Source: Eremomyces bilateralis CBS 781.70 (lineage: Eukaryota > Ascomycota > Dothideomycetes > Eremomycetales > Eremomycetaceae). From it: a stretch of DNA of 64,000 nucleotides. Under the pieces are notes generated by a model, which saw nothing but the letters and a program-made list of their open reading frames with translations, did not search any database and had not been told where the DNA came from. Below are positions 10,290-22,519 of the stretch, in pieces. The translations under genes were made by a program, and so were the position numbers. The stretch spans positions 358,223 to 422,222 of the forward strand of contig NW_022985083.1 in NCBI RefSeq assembly GCF_010015585.1. The letters are read 5' to 3'. Position 1 is the first letter of the stretch, and every line of letters begins with the position of its first letter.

Positions 10290-12493
10290 TTACATCACAT
10301 AAAGCAGGTTCTGGAGGGAGCGATTAGCATCGGTTGACGCCAGGAAGGAGGAGGGTACATACCACGTTCAAGGGGTGGCTGCTGGACAATTGTGGCTTCT
10401 GACTGTACTTTCCGGACAGCTCCGTGCGGATAGAATTGAGGAGCTGCACGTAGCTCTGATGCGGGTTCTTCTTCAGGGCGGTGACGAATGCTAGCGTATG
10501 TTAGCGAGGAATTAGATGGTAGGAGGTGGGCGGTCAACATACCCCAGCTCATGGCACCGGTCGCTTCACCACTGATAGATGCATCGGCCCTAAAGAGTAC
10601 ATGTTAGCTTGAGTTCCTTTCAAGATAGGCGAGCAAGTAAGCAGGTGAAGGACAAAGGCAATGTGACTCCCCGCAAACCTCCGTGGGGTCATCCATGCAA
10701 CGCAACTCGTCGTCCCAAAACCGGCTCTAGCCGACATATCCCCCCTGGTTGGAGGGATATGCAGCCAAGCCGATCTTGGGACGTGAAAGTCGTTCATATC
10801 GTAGCTATATATAGACTCGTACAAATGCTGAAAAAATGCGAAAGACTTTGCGCTCTATGGGGTATATCCTTTCCTCGTCCAAGCGCCTTCGCTATCCAAA
10901 TGCCAAAAAAAGAGAACACCAAGGCGTGCTAAACTGCAGAGAACTCAAAAGAAGGAGGTGGCACGACCCAAGGGTTAAGATACGGATCGGGTGCAAGTGT
11001 AGAATAAGGGGGGGAAGGTGTCAACGAGGGTGGGGTCATGCACGAAGGATCCAAATACGGTTCAAGATAAGGCGAAAGAAAACATCCGTCCACGTACGAA
11101 GTCTGAGTATCCTTGGAGCCGCTCCACATGATCACATCGGCGGGGCTCGTTTTCGTCCGGAGGTTCTTCTTGTAGGTCGCATCTCCCGATGCCGCTCGCT
11201 TCACGAGGCCAAGACCAGTAGAAAGCACTAAGAGATATTAGTCAGGGGATTATATGTGGCCGGAAAGTGGACAACACGTACTGCCACTGATATCACCACG
11301 AGCATATGAAGAGACGATGCCGAGAAGACCTTTTCCAGCTTCTTTCGCGAGGTCGGGCTCTTTGAGAAGACCTTGGGTGGAGTAGATGTAGGGCAAGTCG
11401 AGGGCGGAGCCGGAATGGCAGGAGTCGAAGATCGCAGTGAGGCGGACGCCGGGTTTGAGGCTAGACACCCTGAATGTATGTTAGCGGATAATTCGATTGC
11501 CAAATTGAAAATTGTCATACATTATCTGGTGCATCTCGTCGTCAACGACATGACTAAGAATTGTCAGTAACGCTACTCTGTATCTGGCTATGGAGAACAT
11601 ACCCAGCAGTTCGGAAGTCCACAGGATAGATGACCTCGTCGTGACCGTCTTCTTCATCACCATCCAAGTCGCGAGTCTGACCTCCATGACCAGAATAGTG
11701 GAAGAAGAGGGAATCGTTGGGTTGAGCATCCTTCACAAGCCAGTGCATGGCTCGCAGGATATTCACCTTGGTCGGCTGGCTCATAGGATTTTGTTGGTCA
11801 TCGGTGAGAAGGACCATATCTGAAAACGTCATTAACAAGGGTCGAAGGGATTGGATCGGTCCTCCTACCTTCGCGACGATAGCCGAAGTGCTGGTTGAGG
11901 TAGTTGCTCAAATTCTTGACATCGTTGATGCATCCTCGAAGTTGTCCTCGCTGGCCGAAGTAGTTGATCCCGATCAGTAGCGCTTTTCTTCGACCTGTGC
12001 AATTCGAGTACTGGAAGGTATAGCCACCGGGAGCGCCATGGCCGAACTGTTGGCCGCCTGTGGGTGGAGGAGGGGGGCCCGGCCGAGGGGAATGTGAGGG
12101 CTCTAAAACCTGTCAGATCTGTATCAACACTACAATGGAGAGTACCTACGAGGAGCATATTGCTGTGGAGGGGGTTGCTGGTAGTAATTTTGCTGAGGAG
12201 GGGCATTATAGCCGTAACCTCCTCCTCCATATGCAGGTTGCGAGCTTGGAGGGGGTTGACCGTATGGCTGCGGGCTTGGGGGATGTCCATGGTATTGTGG
12301 CTGCTGTTGCTGCGGGCTATTGCATATATTAGATAGGGGAGGACGACGAACGTGCTCCCATCACTTACGGGTAGCCTTGAGGCGGGTACTGCTGGTATTG
12401 CTGGGGTGGCGGCGCGCCATACTGCTGTTGAGGGGGGCCATACCCGCCCTGCGGAGGGGGTGGACCAGAGTGGTACTGCTGTCCGGGATACAT
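10290..12493 (-). CDS. casA/MCA1: Metacaspase, 429 aa, 10 exons
   Basis: A cysteine peptidase of clan CD (C14B) that cleaves after Arg/Lys and acts in stress response, protein quality control and cell death. Exons I infer: 12369-12493, 12150-12316, 11869-12102, 11603-11819, 11521-11553, 11282-11469, 11098-11227, 10543-10589, 10363-10490 and 10290-10310 (1290 nt). The N terminus, about 130 residues, is a Q/P/Y/G-rich prodomain ([10 protein letters not shown]). The catalytic domain starts at [11 protein letters not shown]. The His motif is [11 protein letters not shown] and the Cys motif is [15 protein letters not shown], so both catalytic residues are present. The C terminus [14 protein letters not shown] is typical of type I fungal metacaspases. 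Intron 7 (10590-11097) is 508 nt while the others are about 50. Which paralogue it is (casA or casB) cannot be settled here. Confidence 0.93.
10590..11097 (-). other. Oversized intron 7 of the metacaspase gene (508 nt)
   Basis: Donor GTACGTGG after DTQTS and acceptor CTTTAG before GCCGATGC join KDTQTS to [17 protein letters not shown], exactly as in the family. The intron is about ten times longer than its neighbours. If retained, the reading frame would run on for about 55 proline-rich residues and then stop. Confidence 0.75.
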
Positions 12494-14643
12494 CCGGATG
12501 GAAGATATCAAGTCGAAGACTCTTAACTCTTTGAGATTCTCAGTAGAGAAGTCGCAGGGCTCGATAACTCAACCGAGATCTGCCAAAGGTGGAGAAGCGA
12601 CGGAATATAAACACACGATCTATCTCGACCGGTAGTTCTGGTAAGGGACAGGTGCAGGGCTGTATGGGGCTATGTTTAGACGCGAAAGCGGTTCGAGGGG
12701 ATACAGCACGGTCGGCAACGTCAGTGGACTCCACGCAAAGGCTTCTTCAGGAATAAGAGATGATGTGCAATGGTGATACTGGGAGGTAATCTGTAGGTGT
12801 GTCGGCGGTTGTGGTCGTGATGACCAAGTGTGGGGGAAAGAAACGATACGAGGCCAGTCATGCTGTGGTTCTCCCCTCCCTGCCATTCCCTGCCATTCCT
12901 TTTCGGCGCCCTCAAGGATTTCGCCATCCAGTCGTGATCCAGGGCTTTCAGGCTTCAGTGGAGTCCGTGCGGATGTCAGGGAAACCATTCCTCATCGGGA
13001 CAGAATAAGACGACTTCGAGAGTTGGAGACGAACCATACCATAGTAGACACCGCTGATTAGCATCCGAATGCTATGCGTCATCCACTCAATCTTGACAAA
13101 AGTTTGACTGTTCATAGATAATATGCATATTTCGCGATATTGCAAGGCGCGGTGACCCCATCTACTCTGTCAGGGACAGCCTGGAATCTACAATATCTGC
13201 CAGCCACCTGGTGGCTTCATCATCCTCGATTCAGCAATGCGACGCCCAAACGGCTATCCCGAAAGCCTCAATGGAGGTTCAATAGATTTGATAATCATAT
13301 CACGAAATACATTTAGAGAGGCCCTCGTCGGGGTAGGATTCCCCATCCGAGCGCTCTGCGTTGCTCCAATCGAATGCTTGCTCGCTTCCAAGACCTCAAA
13401 CCAACCACTCGGGATTCCTAGGCTGAGGCTCATCGCGGTCGGTCCTGTGTAAGGAAAGAATCGCATGTGGACTGACATAACCGGAGCGCCTTTTCAGGTT
13501 AGCCGGCTCATGAGGCTACAAAGCTGCATGAAACGCACACATTTCTTTCCGTAGGCACGCGAACCGGCCGGGAAATCGGAGGGAATATCCATCCGTCCCA
13601 TAAATCCCATTGGATACTTCGGCGCGCCGAGGAGAAAGTCTGCGATTCCCATGCACGTCTGACGGCTGACCGACTAAGACCGAGAGACCGTCCAGCACGA
13701 GCGCCTAGCCAGATCAGGGCAAGTCATGGAAGCTTTCTCGAAGATGCGAAGAAACGTGGCTTGCGTCGAAGCTGGCAAGGATCGGCGGCCATCACCGAGT
13801 TGCTGCTCGTGAACGTTCAAAAACATGAGGTAATCCACGCCGCAGACATGGCGGTTGCATAATATGATTGAATAATGTGACCGTCGCTTTTATTCAGCGT
13901 ATCTGCCAGGATCCAAGGTACGATACTGTTAAGAGAGCAAAACGGCGGTAAAGCCTCTCTGCTCCGCCGCAGGTTCTTCGCATCGTGAGATGTTGCTAAA
14001 TTTGGATGGATGGTGGACGTGTGGCTTCATGTTCAGTCTCTTCGTCGCTATTGTTGCCCAAATTCATCCATGACATGTGATTTTGATCAGAACTTATACC
14101 ATTGCGATGTTGAGCTGACGAACAACGCAACATTCGTGTCAATGAACCGTGGCTGTGGTGCATAGGATAGGATAGGGTTCACCGTTTATATGACAATCTT
14201 GATGACATATTTTAGATCAGTTTGACATATAACAAATGGCCAGATGAGAGAAAGGGCGTAGTATTACAACTCAGTGGCTCGCGGAGGAGAGAATGGACAC
14301 TCGGATTTAGGAAACGACTGGAAGCTCTTTATCGTATTCCCCAGAGTCGATGCACCGGTTGCTGTATGTATGAATTTGGATGATTTTCCCAGACCAGTCT
14401 AAGGGCAACACGACTCGATAGCATGAAACAAGAGATAAGACCTTTGGTACGGTTGGTAAGTCGGTTTAAAAGCAAATGCAAAAGTGATCTCTTTTATTCT
14501 TGTGAAAGGGCCATCCAAGGATGGTGGACAAGTAAAGTCCATAGTGTTTACTATACAGTATCAATCAGGCGAGGACATCTCAAAACACCACCCCTTATAC
14601 CAAGTTGATGTCCCGTACTTAACTATGCATGCATCCACGTTCT
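12494..14643. other. Intergenic: metacaspase promoter and 3' flank of the AAA ATPase gene
   Basis: 2.1 kb between two minus-strand genes. The part just above 12493 holds the metacaspase promoter and leader. I see no conserved protein in any frame, no tRNA and no transposon ends. Open frames such as 12620-12988 (minus) are unsupported. Confidence 0.55.
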
Positions 14644-16961
14644 CTATGACCCCCGCTCGCCAAACTCGTTAGCCCACTCCTCGAATTGCTGCAGTCCCCG
14701 CGTCGTCACGCTCGGCTTGATCGCCGCCAAACTCGCCTCGAAGTCCTCGAACTGAATCGGCCGGATCTCATCCATCGTCATTTCCAGCAGCCGCTCGCCC
14801 AGGCTGCGGAGCGGACCCATGGCGGCATCCTTCGCAAGCGCCGTGATGTCGGAGCCCGAGTACCCTGAATGATGTCCGATTAGCACGTTGATCCACGCAA
14901 GCAATAAACATCAGCGACCTACCCTCAGATCTCTCCACTAGCTTCGCGATGTCTTCGTCGCTCAACCCATGCTTCTGATGGCTCAACAACCCCCTCATCT
15001 GCACCTCCCGCGTCTCTTTCTCGGGCAACGGGATATACTGCCTCCTTACAAACCGCCGTCTCGCCGCCTCGTCAATTGCCCACGGCATATTCGTCGCCGC
15101 CAACACCAGTACCCGACTCGCCAATTCCCGCTCCTTCTCCCCCTCACCGGGCCTCCCCGCCGCCGCCCGCGCCAGGTCGCTCCACTGGATCAGAAACTCC
15201 GTCTTCACCCGCCGCGTCGCGTCGTGCTCGCCTTCGCGCCGCGTGCCGAGCAGCGCGTCAATTTCGTCCACGAAGATGATGCTGGGCGCGAGGGCCCGCG
15301 CGAGCGCGAACAGCGCACGGACTAGCTTCTCGCTCTCGCCGAGCCACTTGCTGGTCAGGCTGGCGGCGCTGATGGCGAAGAAGGTGCTCTTGCTCTCGGT
15401 GGCGACGGCGCGGGCGAGCATGGTCTTGCCGGTACCGGGGGGACCGAAGAGGAGGAGGCCGCGGGCGGGCTCGCGGAGGCCGTGGAAGAGGTCAGGGCGG
15501 AGGAAGGGATAGATGACGGTTTCCTTGAGGGTGCGCTTGGCGGAGGAGAGGCCGGCGATGTCGCTGAAATAGACGGTGTCGCCGTCGTAGACAATTTCGT
15601 GGACGATTTGGTTGGCGGCATCGCGGTCGATGCCGTTCGGGAGTTCTTTGAGGACGGAGGCTACGCGGCGGTTCCATTCGGATTGCCCGGTACCAGGCGG
15701 TGGTTCGATGATGGATGCAACGGTTTCATCCTCAGGGGATTCTGGTGCTGAGGTTGGTTGATCCCCACTAGGAGAACGAGGTCTGCGTGCCTTCTGCGAC
15801 CTCGTCGATCCCTCGCCCCTTTTCATTGCCGTATTTGAAGCTTGGTCGGGTCGGCGCTGCTGAAGTTGCTTTCGCGAGATCGCGGGAGTTCGTGCGGGTG
15901 ATTCAGATAAGTGCTTCCTCTCCATATCAAGAGCGCCGAGCCTGCCCTTGGAGCCATGACCCAAGCGTTCCCCCAACGATAGACTCGAACTAGACTGGTT
16001 GGGCTTCCTTGGTTCCACGTGGTTGACCGTGTTATTCGACGGCCAGCCGGTGTCGTTGGAATTCTTAATAGCGGCCTTGGCTGAACTGGCGGGTAGGTCG
16101 TATGACGAGGTAGCTGATAACATCTCGGTCGACTTCGACAACGATTGGGCCGCCGTGGGATCGATCTTTTCCGACGGCGCCAATTCATACGCAGACGTCG
16201 CCTTCGTCCCCCAAGCTTGCGTAGCCGCCTGTGCTGCATGCGGCTTCGACGGCGACCCAAACGCCCTGGTAGACGATGGCGTTGGTTTCCTCGCGGCACC
16301 CGGCTGACGCAGTGTCTTCAGCAGCATCCCGCGCTTCTCAGGGCTCGATGACCGCAAGGACTTCGTCTCGGGATCTCTGCCGCTGCGGGTCGAGCTTTCT
16401 GAACGATTCTTGGTTAACGGAGGCCGCGATGACTCCCCGACGCTGGCGGACGAAGGGGCACGGTACGGTAACGAGGGAGGTTTCGACAACGCCGGAAAGG
16501 CGAACGGTTCCACAGTGCCCGAACCGAGCCATTTTGAAGTGTCCACTCCTCCAGCTGTCGCTGTGGTACTGTAGCTTGGTGATCCCCTTCTCTCCTGTCC
16601 CGAACCATCTCCAGTCGATGGCGCCACCTCTCGGGTCTGTTGAAGTGCCTCCAGCAGGTCCACCCGTTCCTTGCATTGCAGCTCCAATTCCTTCAGCGAG
16701 TCATCCAGGGCCTTCTCGGTCTCAGTCTTCGGTCGAAAGTTCGAAGGGAGCTTGAAGGCCTTGTGGTAGTGGAGTTGGTCGAGAGCGTTCTTCCAGGCGC
16801 GCAGGGCTTCGGCTTCGTTGTTCTGATGGCTCGTTTCAGTGGAGGATTTCATAAGCAGGAATAGACCGACATACCTTGCCTTCGAAGTACACGGCAGTAG
16901 AGCATATGAGATAACAATCATCGTATGTCTTTTGGAGAATGGTGGACGGCTTGCCCTTCAT
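14644..16961 (-). CDS. SAP1-like: Spastin/fidgetin/Sap1-like AAA ATPase with N-terminal MIT-like region, 735 aa
   Basis: Exons I infer: 16875-16961, 14923-16822 and 14644-14864 (2208 nt). I set the start at 16961 because MKGKPSTILQKTYDDC joins STAVYFEGK across a 52-nt intron to NNEAEALRAWKNALDQ, giving an MIT-like three-helix N terminus (about residues 1-75). Residues 90-400 are Ser/Pro-rich and disordered. The AAA module carries Walker A GPPGTGKT near residue 490, Walker B IIFVDEIDALL near 546, the second region of homology AATNMPWAIDEAARRRFVRR, and the C-terminal helix EEWANEFGERGS. Meiotic-clade AAA enzymes remodel microtubules or ESCRT-III; the closest relatives by layout are yeast Sap1 and Yta6. 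The substrate is not known from sequence. Confidence 0.88.
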
Positions 16962-17858
16962 CTTCCTGGTTGGAGAATGGAGATTGTTCTACTTGCCCCT
17001 CGTCACGGAGACAGCAGGCATGCGTGCATCGATCGCAATGTTAGTCTCAACTCGGGATGGATTCCATATGATGGGTTTTCAGATATTAGAAAACGCAAGA
17101 TGTATGGTTGCGTGATTTGCCTGAGTTGAAGTGATGAACTGAGATCCTGATATGGCGAGGAGCCACTGGAGGAGCCACTGGCGATTTGCGGGGTGACGTC
17201 GCTGTGGTGTCTTGCATGCCATAACGATGAACACAGGAAAGGTACTCTTTAGGGTCGTCTTGTTTAAAGAACACATGAACGATCTGAACCGCAGAAGGCT
17301 AGACGCTTATATCTAGGATTCAATATCTATTTCTGCTATTCGTATCACAATCCATAAAACATGTTCATGCAACGCTGGTCTTATTGTCAGCATGGCTGCA
17401 AGCAATGTCACGTGCCGAATTACTCTATGCCGTTGTAATTGCGCCGACTCGCCATAAACACAGCGATGCTCAAATATCGTTTCTATCAGCTATGGTACAG
17501 TTCCGATAACTCCGACACCAAGGCCGCCGAACCTAAAGAGTCGAGTTGGATCGTCAAGCCGCCATCAGCGCCACGCTGCCGCCCGTCCTGAGCACCATAT
17601 TCTGGCTCACGACGGGACCAAGGAAATCGTCGGATGCGACGTCGCTCACCGGGAACGGCGAGGGATATGGCCGTCCCCGGCCGATGCCCGGTTGGTGGAC
17701 CGCATCGTGCAACCATCGCACGGGTTAAAAACACACACTTAAATGCCTGAGCCAGACTGTCTACATGGATTCCAAGATAGTAACCCAATCGCCGCGCTCC
17801 TAAGTGTCGAACTCCGCAAACGAGAGGTCGATGACTGTCGTTAGACAGCGCGAGTGTA
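16962..17858. other. Intergenic: AAA ATPase promoter and mitoferrin 3' flank
   Basis: About 900 bp with no recognisable coding frame or RNA gene. It contains the upstream region of the Sap1-like gene and the mitoferrin 3' UTR. Confidence 0.5.
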
Positions 17859-19158
17859 TCATTCGGGGTTCTGTCGCTTCGCCTCGGCGAGGAACGCCGC
17901 TTTGAGGACTTCGTAACCGGACCTGATGAAAAGTGAGCGAAATATCCGGATATGGGGAAATACGACGTCCTTACCAGCAAATCGCCGTACTTGGCATGGC
18001 GGCGAGGACTCGAGGTTTTAACCCTCGAAAGAACCCGGACATGCCTTCTCGACGGAGGATGACCGCCGCCGCGTCCCGGATTCCGGACACATTTCGCAGC
18101 TCCGGGTCCATCGCCGAGCCTCTCGTCTGTAAGGTGGTCTTAATGACGTCTAAGGGCGTGGTTGCAGCCGCTGCAAGCCCGCCTGCAAGAGCGCCAGCAC
18201 CACAATGGGTGACGGGGTCGTACTTCCCGGAAGGATTCCAGTACTTGGATATTGAGTCGTACGCGAGGATTTGGAAGCCGTTGAACGGGATCATGATCGA
18301 GATGGAGGTAGGGTATGAAATGTAGAAGGATCGAAGTCCCTCGGTTCTCCATAGTGACTGGGCGCAGTTGACGATCGACCTGTGTTCGGAGCCTTGTAGT
18401 TGCATTCGTTGTTTGATGACTGTAAATCGTGAGCCAATTGCACCAATTCGAGTATGTGGGCGAGATACATACCATCAAATGGGTTCATTATGGCCTCCCC
18501 GCCAATCGCCGCCGCCACACCAGCAGAAACTAGAATCCGTCAGCGCCATTCCAAATATATTCCGCGAGCAAACCCACATGAAGCGACTGGATGATGTTCA
18601 TTTCCGCCGCCGCCCATTACATCTTTTATTTTTTCGTATGCCGTGAAGTGCACCGCGTGTGCCGGACCTAGCGACGTCAGCGTTCAGCTCGACCCCGGTG
18701 CGGGAATCCGAGATCACCAACCTGCCCCAATTGCCACGCTCGATATCCCTCGCCATAGTGTGAGGAGGCCTTCTCGCCGTGTGATGGTGACGACTGCATC
18801 GGATAATCCGTTGTATATCCCCGATGGTGATGGGCTCATAATTTGCATTCGAGTCTGCAAGAATTGTGGTTAGGTGGTGGAGCTGTAGGGAACGCCTTAT
18901 GTCTCACCTTCAGTAGGTCAACTGGATACATGGCCGTGTGTTCCTATTGTACGAGTTAGACCGTAGCCTCATAGTCGGCCGAAATATTCCATACCAGAAT
19001 GCCTGCGAAGGCTCCAGCCAGCATATTTGCTCCCCATGAGAAGTTTGGCGGCAAACTCTCATATCTATGACCTCGATCAGTTACCACGACCTCCAAGGCG
19101 GAAGTAGTTCCTCTTACTCGTAGCCAGCATCATGGGGAAGTGCCTCGGATGCGGACAT
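17859..19158 (-). CDS. MRS3/MRS4: Mitoferrin-type mitochondrial iron carrier, 311 aa, 8 exons
   Basis: A mitochondrial carrier family protein of the inner membrane that imports iron for heme and Fe-S synthesis. Exons I infer: 19118-19158, 18995-19064, 18908-18943, 18722-18854, 18578-18667, 18473-18529, 17975-18419 and 17859-17922 (936 nt). The three carrier signatures are all visible: PVDLLKTRMQ, PFDVIKQRMQLQG and PLDVIKTTLQTRG, one per repeat. The start MSASEALPHDAGYE leads into YESLPPNFSWGANMLAGAF, the usual mitoferrin N terminus. AMPSTAICWSGYEVLK near the end is also typical. Divergent from UTP6. Confidence 0.94.
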
Positions 19159-19783
19159 AAGCCGCGACGGTGGGATTACGGCGGAGGTATCCAGATTGTC
19201 GGCGTTGCCAGGTGAATAACACCTTGTGAATAGGATTCGCGTATTTCGACGGTCGCCCGAAACCTCTCCGGACACTCTCGGGTGGTCGAATACGATATGC
19301 AATTGGATGTAGAGAAGTCGGATTGCCAGCCAACTTAAAGACGAAGAAGAGAAACAGCAGACAGACTGGGGGGGACTGGAAATGGGTAGAAAACTGGTGA
19401 CGAGACTTTTGGGGGTTCTTACGCGGACGGGGTAAGGTGAATGGAGTGTGGACTGTAGGAGCGATTCCTGGTGCAAGGGAAAGATCTGATAAAGTGATAA
19501 TCTTGGTTTCTTTAGATCTTTTCACAGGCCAAGACCCTAAGCCACCTCAGCGTCACTCGCCGACTCTCCGAAATCGCGGCTGTGGTATTGCCGCATCCCG
19601 GTCATTTCTATGCCGCGCCAACTATCCGTGGAACTTTTCTTCACATGAGAGTTTGCCCGAATATCCATCCCAACAATTATAAATCTGGGAATGCACATAA
19701 AGACGAATTCTTTGCATAATCGGGTAGAGTATTGTCGGTAGTAGCTGCTGTATTCCCTCCATCCATATCCTCGGCTCCCCAAT
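19159..19783. promoter_or_regulatory. Divergent promoter of mitoferrin and UTP6
   Basis: 625 bp between two start codons pointing apart. Frames running through it (for example 19114-19476, minus) are upstream read-through of the mitoferrin first exon. Confidence 0.55.
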
Positions 19784-21144
19784 ATGGCGTCCGCAAACGA
19801 TAAAGCAAGGTTCTACCTGGAGCAGTCCGTCCCTGACCTTCGCGAATATGAACGGAAGGCCATCTTCACCAGAGTATGCCTCCTCGCGCCTATCCACCGT
19901 CTACATGCTCAAATTTTCCCTAGGATGAAATCTCCGCTATCACCCGCAAACGAGCCGGCTTCGAGCACGTTCTCAACTCCCCCGGCGCCCCGGCGCCCAC
20001 CTTCGCTCGCTACGCCGAATACGAAATGAACCTCGACACCCTGCGTCAAAAGCGCGTCAAGCGTCTGGGGATCAAGGACCGCGATCACTCCGGCCAGAAG
20101 CGGATCTTCTCCATCCTCAACCGGGCGACCAAGCGGCATCGCGGAGATGTGGGGTTGTGGATGCAGTATATCGAATACGCGAGGAAGGAACGCGCGCACA
20201 AGCGGCTCGAGGAAATCTTGACGAGCGTGCTGCGTCTGCATCCGACGAAGCCGCAGCTGTGGATCTACGCCGCGCGGTATGCGGCCGAGAGCGATGGGGA
20301 TGTCGCGGCCGGGCGGAATTACTTGCAGCGCGGGCTCCGGTTCTGTGTCAAATGCAGGTCGTTGTGGCTGGAGTACATGAAACTGGAGATGCTATACATC
20401 GCGAAGATCGAAGGGCGTCGGCAAGTTTTCGGAGGCCATATAAAGATCGCGGCGAAATCTCAGTCAGAGCAGGAGGAGGGAGCGGACGCCGATATGATCC
20501 AACTGCCGGACGGATCTGAGGAAGCACTCGCAGGAGACGCATCGGAGCTTGCATCAGATTCCATCGACAAACTCGAACCGATTTTGAACGGAGCAATCCC
20601 CATTGCGGTTTTCGACGCTGCTATGAAGGACTTCGACTTCGACTTGAGTCTTGCCGAAGAGATATTTGACATGATCACGGACTTCTCATCCCTCCCATGC
20701 TCGCGCACCATCCTCCAGCACATCTGGAGCGAAATGGAGGAGCAGGCCGAAGACGATCCGTTGACGATCCTCTGCTCGCTCAGAATGGTTTTGATGGGAG
20801 CGGATCCCACCGATCCCGAATTTCCATCGACGCTGGGAGCCACCCTGGCTCGCATCAACGGTCTTCTCAAAAACAATCCACTTGCCCCTCAGATGGCATA
20901 TCGGACTATATCCTCCCTGCTCGCGTTCCTCAGGAACGAAGAACTGGATTCCGCCTTGCGCAAGGTGCTAGGAGCATCGGTGCGCCGACTCACGAAAGAG
21001 GCGGAGGAGGGACATCAAAAGTCCGAAGAGCATTCACTAGGCGCCCTGCTTCTAAAGCTGGAGAAGGCCAATCGAGCGGAAGACGCCCATGCATTGAAAG
21101 AACTGCTACCAACCAAACACACCCAAGTCGTTTCAGTCGGCTGA
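19784..21144 (+). CDS. UTP6: U3 snoRNP protein Utp6 (HAT repeats), 436 aa
   Basis: Exons 19784-19873 and 19924-21144, joined by a 50-nt intron (GTATGC to CCCTAG), giving 1311 nt. Utp6 is part of the UTP-B subcomplex of the small-subunit processome and acts in 18S rRNA maturation in the nucleolus. The N terminus ARFYLEQSVPDLREYERKAIFTRDEISAITRKR and the following FARYAEYEMNLDTLRQKR block are the Utp6 signature. HAT helices follow (DVGLWMQYIEYARKERAHK, KPQLWIYAARYAAE, RSLWLEYMKLEMLYI). Its stop codon is only 21 bp from the stop of the convergent downstream gene. Confidence 0.93.
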
Positions 21145-21165
21145 TGCAAGGAAACACGTTGATGC

Positions 21166-21846
21166 TTAGTCATCCCCACGACGGCTGGCCTTCTTGCTAC
21201 TATGATACCTTTTCTCCTTCAACCGCGATTCGTTCGCCTCTTTGGCTCTACCCATCACCGTCAGCAACGATTCACCTCATCAACCGAAGCACCTACAGAT
21301 TCTCGATCCGCTTTTTCTTCGACTCGGGCGTTTCGGCGGGGATATGTTCCCGGCCGAGGTCCGCGACCAGATGAAACAGCTTCGCGTGGCAGCTCTGCGT
21401 GTTCTCGCTCTGCTTCCGCGACTCGTCGGACTGGATGACGATGTCGTTGGATTTCTTGGCGACGTGGGGATCCTGCAGGAGCGGGGCGCGGAGGAGCGGG
21501 GGAACGAGCGGGAGGAGACGGTCGAGTGCGATGCGGAGGGTGGCTTTTGAGTTGACTCTGGGCGGGCAACGGGTCGTGATTAGATATTGGGAGGAGGATC
21601 GGGGGTGGGGGGTTGTTACTTATTCACATTTTGGCCGCCGGGCCCGGAGGAGCGGCTGTAGGTCACTTCGCAGATCGACTCCGGGATGGATTTCGGATTG
21701 AAGTCGTTCAGCCAGCGCCGGGCGCCCCGCAGCTCATCGTCAGACGGCGGGACCTGGTGCCGAAAGGACCGGGAAAGGATCGGATAGACCGGAGGGTTAT
21801 ATACAATCGCATTTGCCTTTCGGAATAAATGCCGCATTAAAGCCAT
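21166..21846 (-). CDS. Mitochondrial class I release-factor-like protein (ICT1/Pth4 type), 189 aa
   Basis: Exons I infer: 21620-21846, 21297-21557 and 21166-21247 (570 nt). The GGQ motif sits in YSRSSGPGGQNVNKVNSKATLR, formed across the first intron. The protein has no codon-recognition domain and ends in a basic tail (RLKEKKYHSSKKASRRGDD), as in ribosome-rescue peptidyl-tRNA hydrolases of the ICT1/Pth4/YaeJ type. The N terminus MALMRHLFRKANAI is basic and Ser/Arg-rich further on, consistent with mitochondrial import. Inferred role: release of nascent chains from stalled mitochondrial ribosomes. The third exon is required; without its 49-nt intron (GTAGGT to GGGTAG) the frame stops right after ENL. 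Confidence 0.88.
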
Positions 21847-22519
21847 ATTCGATGAGGATCCGTCCCAGTATCACAGGTGCATGAAAGTTATGTGAAGATG
21901 TCAATGAAACCCAAGAACCATCAATTTCCGGGACAAGAGCACCATCGACTATGGACAATTTCTATGCAAGTCCAATTCGGGATTGCGCACTCAAGTACCA
22001 TCGGTTAATGGTAAAGGAAAGTCGGATCATCAATCGTATCGTACAGGTACTGTGCCACAATGTTGACAGGAATTGTGTGGGTGCTTGTGCCAGTGATTGA
22101 TGGCTATGGATGATGCATTGATATTTGATGCTTGCCTGTATTACATAATCCGAACCACGCATGGCATATCCCGCCAGAAACTTGCAGTGACAAGAGTTTG
22201 AAATGGTCGACCCATGAATTCAAGGATCGACAACATTGCTCTCCGTTGGCCCTGACATTTGCAGTATGGCGTCCAGCAGAGCAGGCCTGTTCTTTGTAAA
22301 ATTGGTGTGTCCATCTGGCAAGCGGTAGAGATGTTGCGAGCCAGTAGAATCGTGGCTTTGCCGCCCAAGGCCGAATCCCAGAATTCCTCATCCGGACCAG
22401 TCGTTGGAAGCCCATCCAGACCCAAACGGTCCTTGCTTTGGACTCAAGCTTCGATTTCAAACCTTTGGAGTCAGATATCATGGCAGGCATTAACGCACAG
22501 AAAACATGGCGTTTCATCA
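21847..22519. other. Intergenic, possibly more decayed coding DNA
   Basis: Upstream flank of the ICT1-like gene. At 22100-22519 the minus strand shows broken protein-like stretches in several frames (for example ALLDAILQMSGPTESNVVDP before a stop), which may extend the neighbouring pseudogene. I cannot assign a family. Confidence 0.35.

Noticed and set aside
10609-10932. Possible plus-strand gene inside the large metacaspase intron
   Set aside because: Low-complexity, no start context and no family resemblance; kept only as a reason to look at the intron.
12620-12988. 122-aa minus-strand frame upstream of the metacaspase
   Set aside because: Sits in the expected promoter and leader region and shows no protein family features.
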